Shown piece by piece: positions 39,211 to 49,605 of a stretch of DNA of 64,000 bases; the stretch's first letter is position 1, and each line of letters begins with the position of its first letter. Source of the DNA: Saccharomycopsis phalli (lineage: Eukaryota > Ascomycota > Saccharomycetes > Ascoideales > Saccharomycopsidaceae); NCBI GenBank assembly GCA_020342235.1, contig CP073214.1, positions 682,001 through 746,000 on the forward strand, in the 5' to 3' direction. The position numbers and the translations under genes are program-made. Below the pieces are notes generated by a model that searched no databases, had not been told where the DNA came from, and saw nothing but the letters and a program-made list of their open reading frames with translations.

Positions 39211-40536
39211 TTACATGGCTAGTCCAATGCAGCACCCAAGACCTATACCAAGCACAATTCCGCTTTCGATAAATGTCACAATATCCAGTTTTTTTGTTTC
39301 AATTATCGCACAATTGTCTGAGCGATGGAGAATTTTCAAAATTGCCATCCAGTTGGCAGATAGTTGCCTGAATGTATGTGCTCGTTCGGCAATCAAGGCG
39401 TAGTCGAATGTGAAGATAGACTTTAGGAAATCCCAAACGACGTTAATCATTTTATAATTGAAATTTATAGAAACAGGCTTTGGTTCTAAAGTTGATTCTA
39501 CTACTACTTTTTCCTGCGGTTCTTGACTTTTTTGTTGATCGTCAAAGCGAATCATATCTTTTAACTTCGATTCAAATCGGCTCACCAATCTTTCTCTTTT
39601 TAGTGGCTCAAACACTGTTTGAACCAACAAAAATAGTAGCACATTGATCCCCATTAGCCCGAGAGTTCCCCAGGTACTCACTCGTCTTATTTTGTCACTC
39701 CATATCTGCTCTTCGTGGTATCGCTTCAATATCTCGGTGGAGAGCCGAGTCTGCAAACTGTCCTGTTCAGCTTCTGCATATTCAAGATCGCGTTTTGCAT
39801 TCTGTACGGCTGTCTCGTTTGAATGATCCTCTGTATATAAATTGGTAAAGTTCCCCAAGTCATCAGGCGACCATTGGTGTTTTCGGGTCAATAGCTCATT
39901 CATTTGCCTTTGACTCTTGGTTCTTACATCTATCGCAATATCAAACATTTCCTTCATATGTTTAACACCCAGTCGACCTTTTGAAAGCTGGATTTCAATA
40001 TCCTCTATGTTTGCCTTCATTTTGTTGATTTTACTGTACCCGGTAACATCGTTGATGGTTACAGACACCCATGTCAACCATTTATAGAAATCATCTACTT
40101 TTCGGCTTTTATAGACACTCCAACTGCTATCTGTCTTTTGTCTGAATTTGACCAAATTATCCATAAATGACCGTAGCTGCGTCTTGACTTGGTTCAGAAT
40201 ATACTCCAATTGGCTACCTGCAGCAGGAATTTCTTCAGGAAGACCCTCCTGTTGCCGAGATGATTCGAAATTTAGCTTCTGGGACTCAAATATCTCAACT
40301 TTGTTTTTTAAACTGCTCTGCTGTTCTATCAAAGAATTCATTGATGACTGCAACTCCTCCAACTTTCTTCTTCTGGCCATCACATCAGGTATTTGTGACT
40401 CAAACTCCCTCTTTTTATCATCTATCAATTGTTGAATTGAATCATTGAAACTCAGTTGATATCTCACAATGATCCTCGCACACCTGATATTATTAATTAC
40501 CCGTAAGCCCTGTTTTGGGTATATCCCCAAACTCAT
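39211..40536 (-). CDS. SHE9: SHE9/MDM33, mitochondrial inner-membrane shaping protein
   Basis: She9 (Mdm33) is an inner-membrane protein whose loss gives ring-shaped mitochondria. The 441-residue product opens with an Arg-rich presequence (QGLRVINNIRCARIIVRYQL). It is followed by long coiled coils, the conserved block SSWSVYKSRKVDDFYKWLTW...NDVTGYSKINK (about 145-180) and RKHQWSPDDLGNFTNLYTED (about 225-245). Two transmembrane helices sit at about 292-312 (TLGLMGINVLLFLLVQTVFEP) and at the extreme C-terminus (ESGIVLGIGLGCCIGLAM). This topology and the HQWS...DL...FT.LY motif identify the family. The start ATG at 40536 precedes the presequence directly. Confidence 0.94.
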   Translation of the reverse strand: MSLGIYPKQGLRVINNIRCARIIVRYQLSFNDSIQQLIDDKKREFESQIPDVMARRRKLEELQSSMNSLIEQQSSLKNKVEIFESQKLNFESSRQQEGLPEEIPAAGSQLEYILNQVKTQLRSFMDNLVKFRQKTDSSWSVYKSRKVDDFYKWLTWVSVTINDVTGYSKINKMKANIEDIEIQLSKGRLGVKHMKEMFDIAIDVRTKSQRQMNELLTRKHQWSPDDLGNFTNLYTEDHSNETAVQNAKRDLEYAEAEQDSLQTRLSTEILKRYHEEQIWSDKIRRVSTWGTLGLMGINVLLFLLVQTVFEPLKRERLVSRFESKLKDMIRFDDQQKSQEPQEKVVVESTLEPKPVSINFNYKMINVVWDFLKSIFTFDYALIAERAHTFRQLSANWMAILKILHRSDNCAIIETKKLDIVTFIESGIVLGIGLGCCIGLAM

Positions 40537-40594
40537 TCAAGAGGCATTCACTAGTCAAAAATCCAACACCGCTACAATGGGCCGTATTGTTTTG

Positions 40595-40614
40595 TTACGT
40601 AATTTATTACGTAA
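40595..40614. promoter_or_regulatory. Two TTACGTAA sites, 12 bp apart
   Basis: Two identical palindromes TTACGTAA (40595-40602 and 40607-40614) lie about one helical turn apart, 59-78 bp upstream of the SHE9 ATG. They match the type bound by Yap-family bZIP proteins. They could also serve the small rightward ORF at 40880. Binding is inferred. Confidence 0.5.
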
Positions 40615-40879
40615 TTTGACATGTCTTTGATTCAAGAGAATATTTTTCGAGTGAATTAGTATGATTGATTTAAAGTTGAAGCTTTTACAAAAATTTGTCC
40701 GTATTGTATTTTTTGGTTGGATCGAGGTATGTATGTATGTAGGTGAAAAGGTTTTGTGGGGTGCATCGTTACCCGGGATGTTTGGTATATGAAAAAAATT
40801 TCATTCTATAAGCAATAGCAAACTTTCTGAGCAAACTTTTAGAAACACTTTTTTTCTTCAAAGTATACTGTTTCTAACG

Positions 40880-41041
40880 ATGATTCAATCCAGATTTTCT
40901 AATGGCATTATGTTCTTTTGTCCTGCTGTTTATATTGTCTCGGACTTTTTGTTTACCAAGGCCGCTGCCAACAAGGGTAGTAAACATTTACAAACTTATG
41001 TGTTGAATAAATCATCCAAGACACAAGTGAAGAAGCCATGA
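40880..41041 (+). CDS. Possible 53-residue protein, unrecognised
   Basis: An ATG-started frame of 53 codons beginning MIQSRFSNGIMFFCPAVYIV and ending with KTQVKKP. It has a hydrophobic segment (about residues 10-25, possibly membrane-spanning) and a basic C-terminal half. Codons are those favoured in this genome's strongly expressed genes (AAG, GCC, ACC, GAC, TTG), which is why I list it despite its size. A T-rich stretch and a CTAAC-like sequence stand directly before the ATG, so this could be a last exon rather than a whole gene. An upstream ATG frame (40661-40726) ends at GTATGT repeats that look like splice donors, but I could not make a frame-consistent join with confidence. I recognise no family. 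Confidence 0.4.
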   Translation: MIQSRFSNGIMFFCPAVYIVSDFLFTKAAANKGSKHLQTYVLNKSSKTQVKKP

Positions 41042-41344
41042 ACTATTAAGAGAATCGTCTAGTTTTCGAGATTGTCGAATCATGTTTCTTTAAATTATTA
41101 TGCAGACACCACATAGACGGTTAGTTAACTTGCCTGTGACAGGATCAAACCTTTGAACGCATTTGAAAAATTAGCCGACGGAAAGTCCGATCCGTATGCA
41201 TACAATAAGGATGTGCTTTTTTAGAGGCTAGTCTTGAGGGCTGAATTTTTAGCATTTACGGAATTAGGTGATCTGACTAATATCCAATCAGGCAGCTAGT
41301 AACGCCGAACTAATGTGGATGTGTGTTGATAACGAAGGTATGAA

Positions 41345-41380
41345 ATAACTCATTGTATATAGATAACTCATTGTATATAG
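41345..41380 (+). repeat. Perfect 18-bp tandem duplication
   Basis: The unit ATAACTCATTGTATATAG occurs twice without a mismatch (41345-41362 and 41363-41380). Confidence 0.95.
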
Positions 41381-41404
41381 CTTTGGGTCTTGTAAATAAC
41401 ATTT

Positions 41405-41495
41405 AATAATGAGAATATAAGAATAATATAATACAAGAGTAATGTAATATAAGAGTAATATAATATAGTGATATAGTATAATATAAGAATGATTT
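41405..41495 (+). repeat. Degenerate AT-rich repeat tract
   Basis: Successive variants of TAATATAAGAGTAATATAA and related words, nearly pure A, T and G on this strand. It looks like an imperfect minisatellite or low-complexity tract in the carbonic anhydrase promoter. Confidence 0.7.
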
Positions 41496-41613
41496 AAGGA
41501 TAGTTTGGAAATAAACTTTGTGGCACAGTTATGATTTAGCAATTGCACGTTCCATGCACAGATTTAGGATATCACTATCTATATAAAGAGCCAGATATGA
41601 AGATATTAGGTAA

Positions 41614-42108
41614 ATGTCGGCTGCAAAACAATTTGAAACTAACAACAAGAACTATGTATCGCAATTCACTCCTGAATTGTCTAGCTTAGGACTTCCTCCT
41701 GCAAAGCTGGTGATAGTCATTGCATGTATGGATGCCAGACTTCTTCCTAATAAAATTCTTGGAATTAATGAAGGAGAGGCCCACATTATTCGCAATGCTG
41801 GAGGAAGAGCTGCTGACGCATTGAGAAGTGTCATTATCTCACAACGGCTTCTTGCAACCAAGGAAATTATTATTGTTCACCATACCGATTGTGGCATGTT
41901 AACGTTCCTGGACAATGACTTGAGAAGCAAGTTGAGACTGGAGACGAACCAAGTCACAGACCATTTATCGTTCTTGCCGTTTTCTGATTTGGATCAAAGT
42001 GTCAAAGACGACATTAACTTTTTGAAACAAGACAAGTTTGTGGTGGACGTTCCTATTACTGGATATGTCTATGACGTTAAGACTGGTGCTATTCGTAAAG
42101 TCGAGTAG
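41614..42108 (+). CDS. Small beta-class carbonic anhydrase
   Basis: A 164-residue beta-carbonic anhydrase converting CO2 to bicarbonate. Zinc ligands are Cys38 (ACMDAR), His90 and Cys93 (HHTDCGM); the Asp40-Arg42 dyad is present. It is the short type resembling bacterial and some fungal proteins, shorter than the Nce103 class (about 220-280 residues), and has no presequence. In-frame CTG codons support Ser decoding: after CGMLTF relatives usually have Thr-Asp, and here the codon is CTG followed by Asp. The ATG at 41614 is the obvious start. It is convergent with the Gal4-like gene. It may be a second, non-Nce103 isoform; transfer from bacteria at some depth is possible but untested. Confidence 0.92.
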   Translation: MSAAKQFETNNKNYVSQFTPELSSLGLPPAKLVIVIACMDARLLPNKILGINEGEAHIIRNAGGRAADALRSVIISQRLLATKEIIIVHHTDCGMLTFLDNDLRSKLRLETNQVTDHLSFLPFSDLDQSVKDDINFLKQDKFVVDVPITGYVYDVKTGAIRKVE

Positions 42109-42265
42109 ACTCTTGTCACTAAGTATTTAGGACTAATTTTATGTGAAGTGTACATTAGTAGAGAAGCAAATATCATAAAACTATCCAGAGCAAAAAATAA
42201 TACATATAACTGTTTCAAACATACCACCAACATTTCCCGGTCATAACTCATTAAATGTGATCTAA

Positions 42266-45251
42266 TCACTTTTGTTCATAGTTAAACTGATTAAACCCTT
42301 GAATATCAAGGGAGTATAGATACGCGCTAGAATCAACGTTCTCGTCCTCAAATAATTCATGAAGTGTATTGATGGTCGCTTGAGACGAGTCGTGTGGAAC
42401 ATTGGCACCAACCCCATTCATGGAGTGTGGGCGCATCTGCTGGCCATAGTCTATCATGTTAGGAGCCAAAGGCTGCTGGAATTGCTGTGGTATCTGCCGT
42501 GAAGGTGGGGCCATCTGCCGAGGATGAATTGTGACAGAAGAGTTGGAACCCTGCGAGACATGTGAACCCAGGGAATCCAACGCAAACATCTGATTGTTCT
42601 GATTGAATTGGTAAGGTTCAAAGAAATTGGTCTCCTTGATTGTCCCTGTACTATCTGTGCCGCTGGACGAACGAGAAACCTGGTTCAAGTAATGTGGCTC
42701 CTGGAACATCTCCTGGTTAGGATTGAAAGGCTGTGGGTACATGCCCTGTGTAAACTGTTGATTTGGATGTGGCATCCGCATTTGTTGCGTCACCTCAATT
42801 CCAGGCGGTATCTGCTGATGAATCAACCCGTCATTGTTACTTTTGGTAAATACCGGATTGATTAGTCCCCCATTAGCTTGTGGGTGCACTGGTGGTTGAG
42901 AAAACTGCGCAGCAGAAATCAGCGCTTGCAGTAGTTGAACACTATCTGATCGCTTTTTTATCTGAGCTTCATCAAAGTTCCCATCGTAGTGAAACTTTCG
43001 CTTAACAGTAAACGGATCTTCTGGTGCGGGTATCTGGTAGGAGTCTGCGACACCTTCTCGGAATTTCTCAGTCACGCCATCAATGAGTTTCACGAACTTG
43101 TTGCATAATGGGCTTCTATCACCAAGCCTCAAAAGCATTAGTCTCAATACTGACATATCATGAAGCCACCCCGGGGTAAACTTAGACTTGGGCTCTCTAA
43201 GTAAACAAAACATTGGAATAACAATAGCCTGGAACCCGAAATAGATAAGATACCATGAAGCCAACCTATGTGTCATGTCCTTCAAGCGGTAGTATTCTGT
43301 GACCGACTGTATCGTATCTCTAGAAGACTCCAAGCACAATGTCATGGCCTCAAATACTTCTGGCGAATCGTCCCTATGGAAGAAATCGTTCTTTTTGTAA
43401 ATAATGACCGACTTGAATAGAACATTTTGCATATTCTTAACTCTCCATAAGAGTCTATACCTGGTCAAGTTCAACCAAACAGGCACATCAATACCTTTAT
43501 CCTCGTAAAAACGTTTTATGGCTTTGTGGAATATATCTGAGTCAAAAGACAAATAATCTGGCAAGTTGTTGGAAAACTCTTCGATCTCTTTATTAAGCAC
43601 AAGTGATTCTTTTATAGTTAGCTCCTTTTTAGATAAGGTACGGTTGTATATCCTGGATGAAATGTGAGTGAACTTAATCTGGGCAATAAATCCAGCATAG
43701 ATCGTAGGATACAGTTTATCCTCCAACACAGTACCTTCAGTAGCATCGTCAAATTCCTCGTCAGGAATATTCTTAATCATGTCAATCTTAATTTCATCCA
43801 AATTAGGCATCAGTAGCGGTCTGCCCCATGTAATTGCTGTACCAACATCAAAAATGTATAGCCCCCACCATGTTCTGTTTCTAATTTCTTGTTCCAATGG
43901 AGTAGCGCCCTTGATATTTTCATGCAACGCAAGACCAATAGCATGACGGAAAGCCGTGCCAAGATAAGTCCAACCTGTATTAGGGAAGTCTCGTTTCTGG
44001 ATGTAATTACTAAGTAAAATCAAAGCCTGCGTAATAAATAAGTTACCATGTTCAAAGACATAGGATCCCAACCTATCTCGTGCTTCTTTATAGATTCTTA
44101 AATCAGAATTTGAATCTTTGTCTGATAGACACCAACAACCAAGAGCTAGTACCGTTAACTTTAAAATCTCAAAAGATTTCTTCTGATCCTCAGGAATCAA
44201 GGCCTCATTTTGATAGTTAAACATAAATGATCTTTTATGGATAAAAGGGTATGATGTGTGGTAGAAGTCAAAGTAAGATTTGACATAACTATCAGACATG
44301 TCTTTGTTCAAATGGAATCTCTTGTTCTTTCCCAGCAGTACCTCTGGCTGGGCAGTTGCAGCAGCATTGACCGCTAAATGCTGCTCTTTCTTCTCTTCCA
44401 AGCCACCCAAATTCATAGTCATCATAACCATTTCGGCAGAAGACGCTGCACCATAGTATCCCTTTCCTTCCGGGCTCAAATTTAGAGCGGCCATTCCGTC
44501 GGATATATCTGGTAGTCCTCTTTGCTTATTAGATTTGTTCTGCAGCGACAATTTGGCCGGGATTTCCTCCTTCCAATCCAAACCAAATAGCGGATCGCTA
44601 ACTTCTATGTTCCGGGGAGATCTCATGTCCATATTAGTACCAACGTTTCCTGCCGAAGAACTAAGCCGATCTGGTGAACTCAATGGAATGTCGTCCAGTG
44701 GTTCGGCCTTGACTCTGATATCGTTGAAGCTAGCAATCGAACTTTTTGATCTTGAATGCTTAATCTGGCCTTTGCTCAATCTCAGAGGGATATTTAGTGT
44801 ATTCACATAGTCGCTTATCTTTTGATCAGGGCCCAACTCAATCACTTTTCCGTCCAAGAGAAGCTGTTTCACCTTCTTTGAGCCACGTTTGATGAAATCC
44901 TCCTCTGTTGGATCAGGAATATTGTCAAGAAATACATCAACGTCCTTGCCTTTCAATAACTTGGAAACAAATTTATCCAATTTCCAACAGCGGATTTCCA
45001 TATCTGTCAACTGCTGACGAGTCAACGGAGTTCGTTCAATTTTAGGGGTATAGCAACAACTCCATTTGTGGTGCTCACACTTCTCACATCGCGGTAACTT
45101 TTTCGTACACTTGAGCTTTCTTCGCCTGCAAGACTCGCACTAAAAGTTAGAAACACTCTTTAGGCACCAAATCAGATATACTTACTGCTTGCTTGATGAG
45201 CTCCTCCTTAAATTGGATAGACGTATTATCTACCATATCACTTGCTAACAT
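42266..45251 (-). CDS. Gal4/Lac9-type Zn2Cys6 transcription activator (spliced)
   Basis: Exon 1 (45186-45251) gives 22 residues ending KQA. Exon 2 (42266-45139) starts with CESCRRRKLKCTKK and the rest of a Zn2Cys6 cluster with exact Gal4 spacing C-x2-C-x6-C-x6-C-x2-C-x6-C (Cys23, 26, 33, 40, 43, 50). Directly after it, TPKIERTPLTRQQLTDMEIR matches Gal4's linker and dimerisation start ([20 protein letters not shown]). The middle is a fungal-specific TF domain (from SYVKSYFDFYHTSYPFIHKR through GLALHENIKGATPLEQ and RTWWGLYIFD). The Gln/Pro/Ser-rich C-terminus ends in an acidic-aromatic tail (FEDENVDSSAYLYSLDIQGF) that could be an activation domain. Total about 979 residues, longer than S. cerevisiae Gal4 (881) and far longer than the short C. 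albicans Gal4. Target genes are not in this window. Confidence 0.9.
45140..45185 (-). other. Intron of Gal4-like gene, 46 nt
   Basis: Minus-strand donor GTAAGT at 45185, branch TTTCTAAC, acceptor TTTTAG ending at 45140, phase 0. It lies exactly before the codon for the first zinc-cluster cysteine, so unspliced mRNA could not make the full DNA-binding domain from the upstream ATG. Confidence 0.93.
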
Positions 45252-47421
45252 AACAGAAGAGTTCAAGACATCAATTGGAAAAATAATTAGCTAATATTTT
45301 AAATAATAAAGCTTAAACTAGAAATACAATTCGAAAATTTCAGTAAAATCGTAAACTGCACAGCTGCGAAACGGTTAATTATATATGGAAAAACCAATAG
45401 TACACGATGCGGGCTGCATAACCGGGACATTTGGAACATGCCTGAATCCCTGGTCGTCTTTGGAAATTCAGATGAAATAGTTACAGGACTACAAGGTACA
45501 AAGCAGGCAGAGTTCTGTGCTGTCGAATGCACAAAGTACTACAAGTAAATTCATTTAGTAGTGGCCCATAATTAGTATCCCTGCGCAATGTGTAGGCTAA
45601 CGTATTGACTATCAGGTTAATTAATTACTTCATGATCTACAATGCATTTATAGAGAACATGGTGTACCATAGGAGGGTAAGACCAGGTGGTCATGAGTTT
45701 ATTCAGAAAGCTAACCGCATTTGAGTTGATCTATAGAATCAGGGGTATTGCAGTATGTGAAACAATAATAATTAATGGATACAAGAAGCTAAGTTGTATT
45801 TTGCGTTGGATATCAAGAGTGGCGGAAGTGTACTTTAGAGGCTTCATTTGCAGTTGCCGATCCCTACAACATGAAATTCTATTAAAACTTGACGGTTCAA
45901 GATTGAACTTTATCTAGGGAAAAGTCAACTACCAGGTTTCTTCAGCTAAAAACCTGAGCAACATTATATCACCAAAGCCACCTTCATCTCTGATTATTTA
46001 AATATAATCAAAAGATTTATGATATATATTAAACCTCCAATGAATTAGCTGACAATGGTATTTTACTTTCAGTGGTTCCGCTTGGACGTTTGTAATTGAG
46101 GAAAATATTCCGTTCCAAATCAGTAAAATGCGTTTGTATATATACAAGTCAATCTGCCTAAGATACGTCTCTAGTATATGTGCAAGGTAGTTGTCAAAAA
46201 TGATTGTACAGGCACATACTTGTCAAAGATTATCAATAGTATAATCATTGAAATACAGTTGTTTATAAAAAAAAAGAAAAGTCTTGGCTTGCCACCAGGG
46301 ACTTGATTGTATTAAGTTTTAGCTACCCTACATTCTTTTGTGGAAGTGTCAATGTAAAGTATGATTTGAAATTCGATAGAGGTATTTACTCACCTACTCC
46401 TGCTTACACCACGCCAAATATGTTGGTTGACGCGCCCCTATGTAATTGCTAGACCTCTCATGAATTTCTCTGGTATGTCGACAATCATTAAACCGAATTG
46501 GAATTCCTGAGCTTCGTGTAAATTTATATCACCAATTTGCAGTTTGGCGTGCATCATTCATCTGTAGTGTCCTCACTTTAATAGTAAATCAAGATTCTAG
46601 CGCCATTAAGTGTCTTAGTTTCTATATTGCTAATTTGAGGAATTGTAAAACAGTCTACCCAGAGGTGATCAGGGCTTTTATGGGCAATTCTATGATATGT
46701 AAGTGAAATACAAGACAAACTTTCTTAGATTTGGGACAATGTCAGTTCGGCAAAAACCTTAACTCCCAAAAATATCAACTGTGGTGGTATTTCACAATGA
46801 TAATTATAAACTGCATACACATATTGGCTACGAGTCAATTTACAGTTCGTAAATTAGAAAATACATAATCAGATAATTGTGATTATTGACTAATTGCAAA
46901 CGGAGCCAATTTAAATTATTTGCAATCGTAGCGTACTTTTTAAAATGACGTGTGAATTTGAAATTTTGAAGATTTTCTTGGTTGCAAACTTTTCGTGCTC
47001 GTTAATATTAAAGACTAATTTAACTTCCCCAAACTTAGAAGGCAATTTAAAAAAAATTCTTAACCAAGATTTACACTTTGCCAATACAAGAACCAACGGC
47101 GTAACTCACAATGTCGGAGTACCCAATCATTCAACTACCATGCAAATAGCAGCCAAGGTTTCTTATCGAAATCGTCTGTTACCTCCTTACAGAATTAAAA
47201 CTACATTAAACAGCCACAAGACTAAAGATTCATAACCCATAATTCATGATTAACTTTCAACGATAAACACCTATCACCTACTGCCACTTAACAAAGCCCC
47301 GACAACAAATCATACGCTAAAACCCAATCACTACAACTAGAATTACAACAAATGTATACATATAAAATTATACTATAAAATTATATTATACTTCGCATCT
47401 CAACAATTGCAAAGGACATGC
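45252..47421. other. 2.2-kb ORF-poor region left of TEF1
   Basis: Holds the promoter of the Gal4-like gene and the 3' side of TEF1. Short open frames at 45687-45917 and 46945-47235 lack domains or codon bias and look fortuitous. No tRNA B box, snRNA or repeat was recognised. The size is unusual for this gene-dense segment. Confidence 0.45.
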
Positions 47422-48801
47422 TTATTTCTTAGCAGCCTTGGCAGCAGCCTTGGTGACCTTACCAGCAGCCTTGTCAGCCTTAACAATAGACTTGATAACA
47501 CCGACGGCAACGGTCTGTCTCATGTCTCTGACGGCAAATCTTCCCAATGGTGGGTAGTTGGTGAAAGCCTCAACAGACATTGGCTTGGATGGAATGAACT
47601 TAACAATAGCAGCATCACCGGACTTGATGTTCTTTGGGTTCTCTTCCAAGACCTTACCAGATCTTCTGTCAATCTTCTGCAACAACTCGTCGAATCTGCA
47701 AGCAATGTGGGCAGTGTGACAGTCCAAAACTGGAGAGTAACCAGCAGAGATTTGACCTGGGTGGTTCAAGACAATGACTTGAGCGTTGAAAGACTCGACA
47801 CCAGATGGTGGGTCGTTCTTGGAGTCACCACAGACGTTACCTCTTCTGATTTCCTTAACAGAAACAGACTTGACGTTGAAACCAACGTTGTCACCTGGCA
47901 AACCAGCCTCCAAAGTCTCGTGGTGCATCTCAACAGACTTGACTTCAGTGGTGACGTTAGATGGAGCGAAAGTGACAACCATACCAGCCTTGATAACACC
48001 GGTCTCGACTCTTCCGACTGGCACAGTACCAATACCACCGATCTTGTAAACATCTTGCAATGGCAATCTCAATGGCTTGTCAGTTGGTCTGGTTGGTGGC
48101 TCAATGGCGTCAATGGCCTCCAAGAGGGTCTTACCACTGGACTTACCAGCCTTAGTCTCCTTCTCCCAACCCTTGTACCATGGGCAGTTAGTAGAAGCCT
48201 CAATCATGTTGTCACCGTTCCAACCAGAGATTGGGACGAATGGAACAGTCTTTGGATTGTAACCAACCTTCTTGATGAAGTTGGAAACTTCCTTCTTGAT
48301 CTCCTCGAAACGCTTTTGGTCCCACTTAACGGAGTCCATCTTGTTGACAGCAACAATCAATTGTCTGACACCGAGGGTGAAAGCCAACAAAGCGTGCTCT
48401 CTGGTTTGACCATCCTTAGAGATACCGGCCTCGAACTCACCAGTTCCACCGGCGATGATAAGGATAGCACAGTCAGCTTGAGAAGTACCAGTAATCATGT
48501 TCTTGATGAAATCTCTGTGACCTGGAGCATCAATGACGGTAACATTGTACTTTGGAGTCTCGAACTTCCACAAGGCAATGTCAATGGTAATACCTCTTTC
48601 TCTCTCAGCCTTAAGTTTGTCCAAAACCCAAGCGTACTTGAAAGAACCCTTACCCAATTCGGCGGCTTCCTTCTCAAACTTCTCGATGGTACGCTTGTCA
48701 ATACCACCACACTTGTAAATCAAGTGACCAGTAGTGGTAGACTTACCAGAATCGACGTGTCCGATGACGACGACGTTAACGTGTTGCTTTTCTTTACCCA
48801 T
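47422..48801 (-). CDS. TEF1: Translation elongation factor 1-alpha
   Basis: eEF1A delivers aminoacyl-tRNA to the ribosome as a GTP complex. The 459-residue product is almost certainly full length: P-loop GHVDSGKST at about 14, the RERGITID switch region, DAPGHRDF at 91, NKMD at about 153, domain II (VPVGRVETG) and domain III ending in a Lys/Ala-rich tail. Codon use is extremely biased (TTG Leu, AAG Lys, GCC/GCT Ala) with no CTG noticed, which also creates a 468-codon antisense frame. A TATA box (TATAAAAG, 48914-48921 on the minus strand) and a 20-nt poly(dA:dT) tract lie upstream. Whether a second copy (TEF2) exists cannot be told from here. Confidence 0.99.
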   Translation of the reverse strand: MGKEKQHVNVVVIGHVDSGKSTTTGHLIYKCGGIDKRTIEKFEKEAAELGKGSFKYAWVLDKLKAERERGITIDIALWKFETPKYNVTVIDAPGHRDFIKNMITGTSQADCAILIIAGGTGEFEAGISKDGQTREHALLAFTLGVRQLIVAVNKMDSVKWDQKRFEEIKKEVSNFIKKVGYNPKTVPFVPISGWNGDNMIEASTNCPWYKGWEKETKAGKSSGKTLLEAIDAIEPPTRPTDKPLRLPLQDVYKIGGIGTVPVGRVETGVIKAGMVVTFAPSNVTTEVKSVEMHHETLEAGLPGDNVGFNVKSVSVKEIRRGNVCGDSKNDPPSGVESFNAQVIVLNHPGQISAGYSPVLDCHTAHIACRFDELLQKIDRRSGKVLEENPKNIKSGDAAIVKFIPSKPMSVEAFTNYPPLGRFAVRDMRQTVAVGVIKSIVKADKAAGKVTKAAAKAAKK

Positions 48802-48913
48802 TGTAGATTATAATTAAAAACTTTGAATATGACTCAGAAGGAAATGCTCTTTGATTTCGGGTGTGAGTAGACAAAGAAGAAAAAAAATTTTTTTGAAAAA
48901 GCGGACAGCGAAG

Positions 48914-48976
48914 CTTTTATATCATTGGGCAGGTCAGTGCAGATGCACTGTGAAAATTTTTTTTTTTTTTTTTTTT
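48914..48976 (-). promoter_or_regulatory. TEF1: TEF1 core promoter: TATA box and poly(dA:dT) tract
   Basis: On the minus strand a TATAAAAG box spans 48914-48921, about 113-120 bp upstream of the ATG, and a run of 20 A (20 T on the plus strand, 48957-48976) lies just upstream. Such a tract is a common nucleosome-excluding element of strong yeast promoters. Confidence 0.75.
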
Positions 48977-49605
48977 GTGCTGTATTGCTTAGATGTATGT
49001 AGCCATGCTAGTGAAAACACAGTCACAGCCGGGTAGCTGCACGATTTGGGTAAAGATATGTTATCCTGTTACTAATATGGTATCACAGTAGACTTTAGGA
49101 TGCAGTTAATACGTGTAGCTTTACTGTAGTATCAAGAATAGATGAGTAATTCGATTGGTTTACTAATTGTCGCATACTGTTGTTGTTATGATTGTAGTTA
49201 GTGATAACGTCTGCATCCAATTACGTGTCGATCCAGTCGGTTGGTATAGAAGTTTTTTTTTTGCTGTGCATGGAAAACGTGTGATACGAAAGGTACCATT
49301 GAGAAGGATCATTGAAAGCTGGGGAGCAAAAAACACAGCCAGGAAGAAAGTACGAATAAAAGCTATTAAGCTTTAAAAGGCTGAATACTGTCATGAAATT
49401 TGAGTGTAGGAACTTTTACCGCTTTTGTGTCCGTGTAGCAATTCTGATTTCTGGTACCCGCCTCCTCATAATGCTAAGCTACACTGATAACCGATGTAAT
49501 ATCCTACTAAGGAGTTTTATGTTTATTCGCGTATGCGAAGCCATGGTATCTTCGTGGAGAATGGGTAGTTATGTGGTTGATGCGTGACTGTGCAGACTAT
49601 GCATA

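Larger units (their letters stand above)
41042..41613. other. Spacer with coding-like fragment and AT repeats
   Basis: Holds a short stretch (41144-41224) that reads as protein-like sequence (AFEKLADGKSDPYAYNKDVL) ending in TAG, preceded by a CAG that could be a splice acceptor. Its parent gene was not found. An 18-bp tandem duplication and an AT-rich repeat tract follow. TATA-like sequence (TATATAAAG) at 41580-41588 lies just before the carbonic anhydrase ATG. Confidence 0.45.

Noticed and set aside
41160-41185. Sequence resembling the conserved GGAAAGTCC of RNase P RNA
   Set aside because: Only a short match, with no neighbouring conserved regions of RPR1. It reads more naturally as protein-like codons ending in TAG.
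45895-45915. GGTTCAAGATT, resembling a tRNA B box
   Set aside because: The conserved CC end and a matching A box are missing, and no cloverleaf could be drawn.
46945-47235. 96-codon frame left of TEF1
   Set aside because: No recognisable domain, no codon bias, Asn/Thr/Lys-rich AT-driven composition; likely chance.
47407-48813. 468-codon frame antisense to TEF1
   Set aside because: It mirrors TEF1 exactly. The strong codon bias of TEF1 leaves no stops on the other strand. The translated sequence is Ser/Leu/Val/Asn-rich with no domain.
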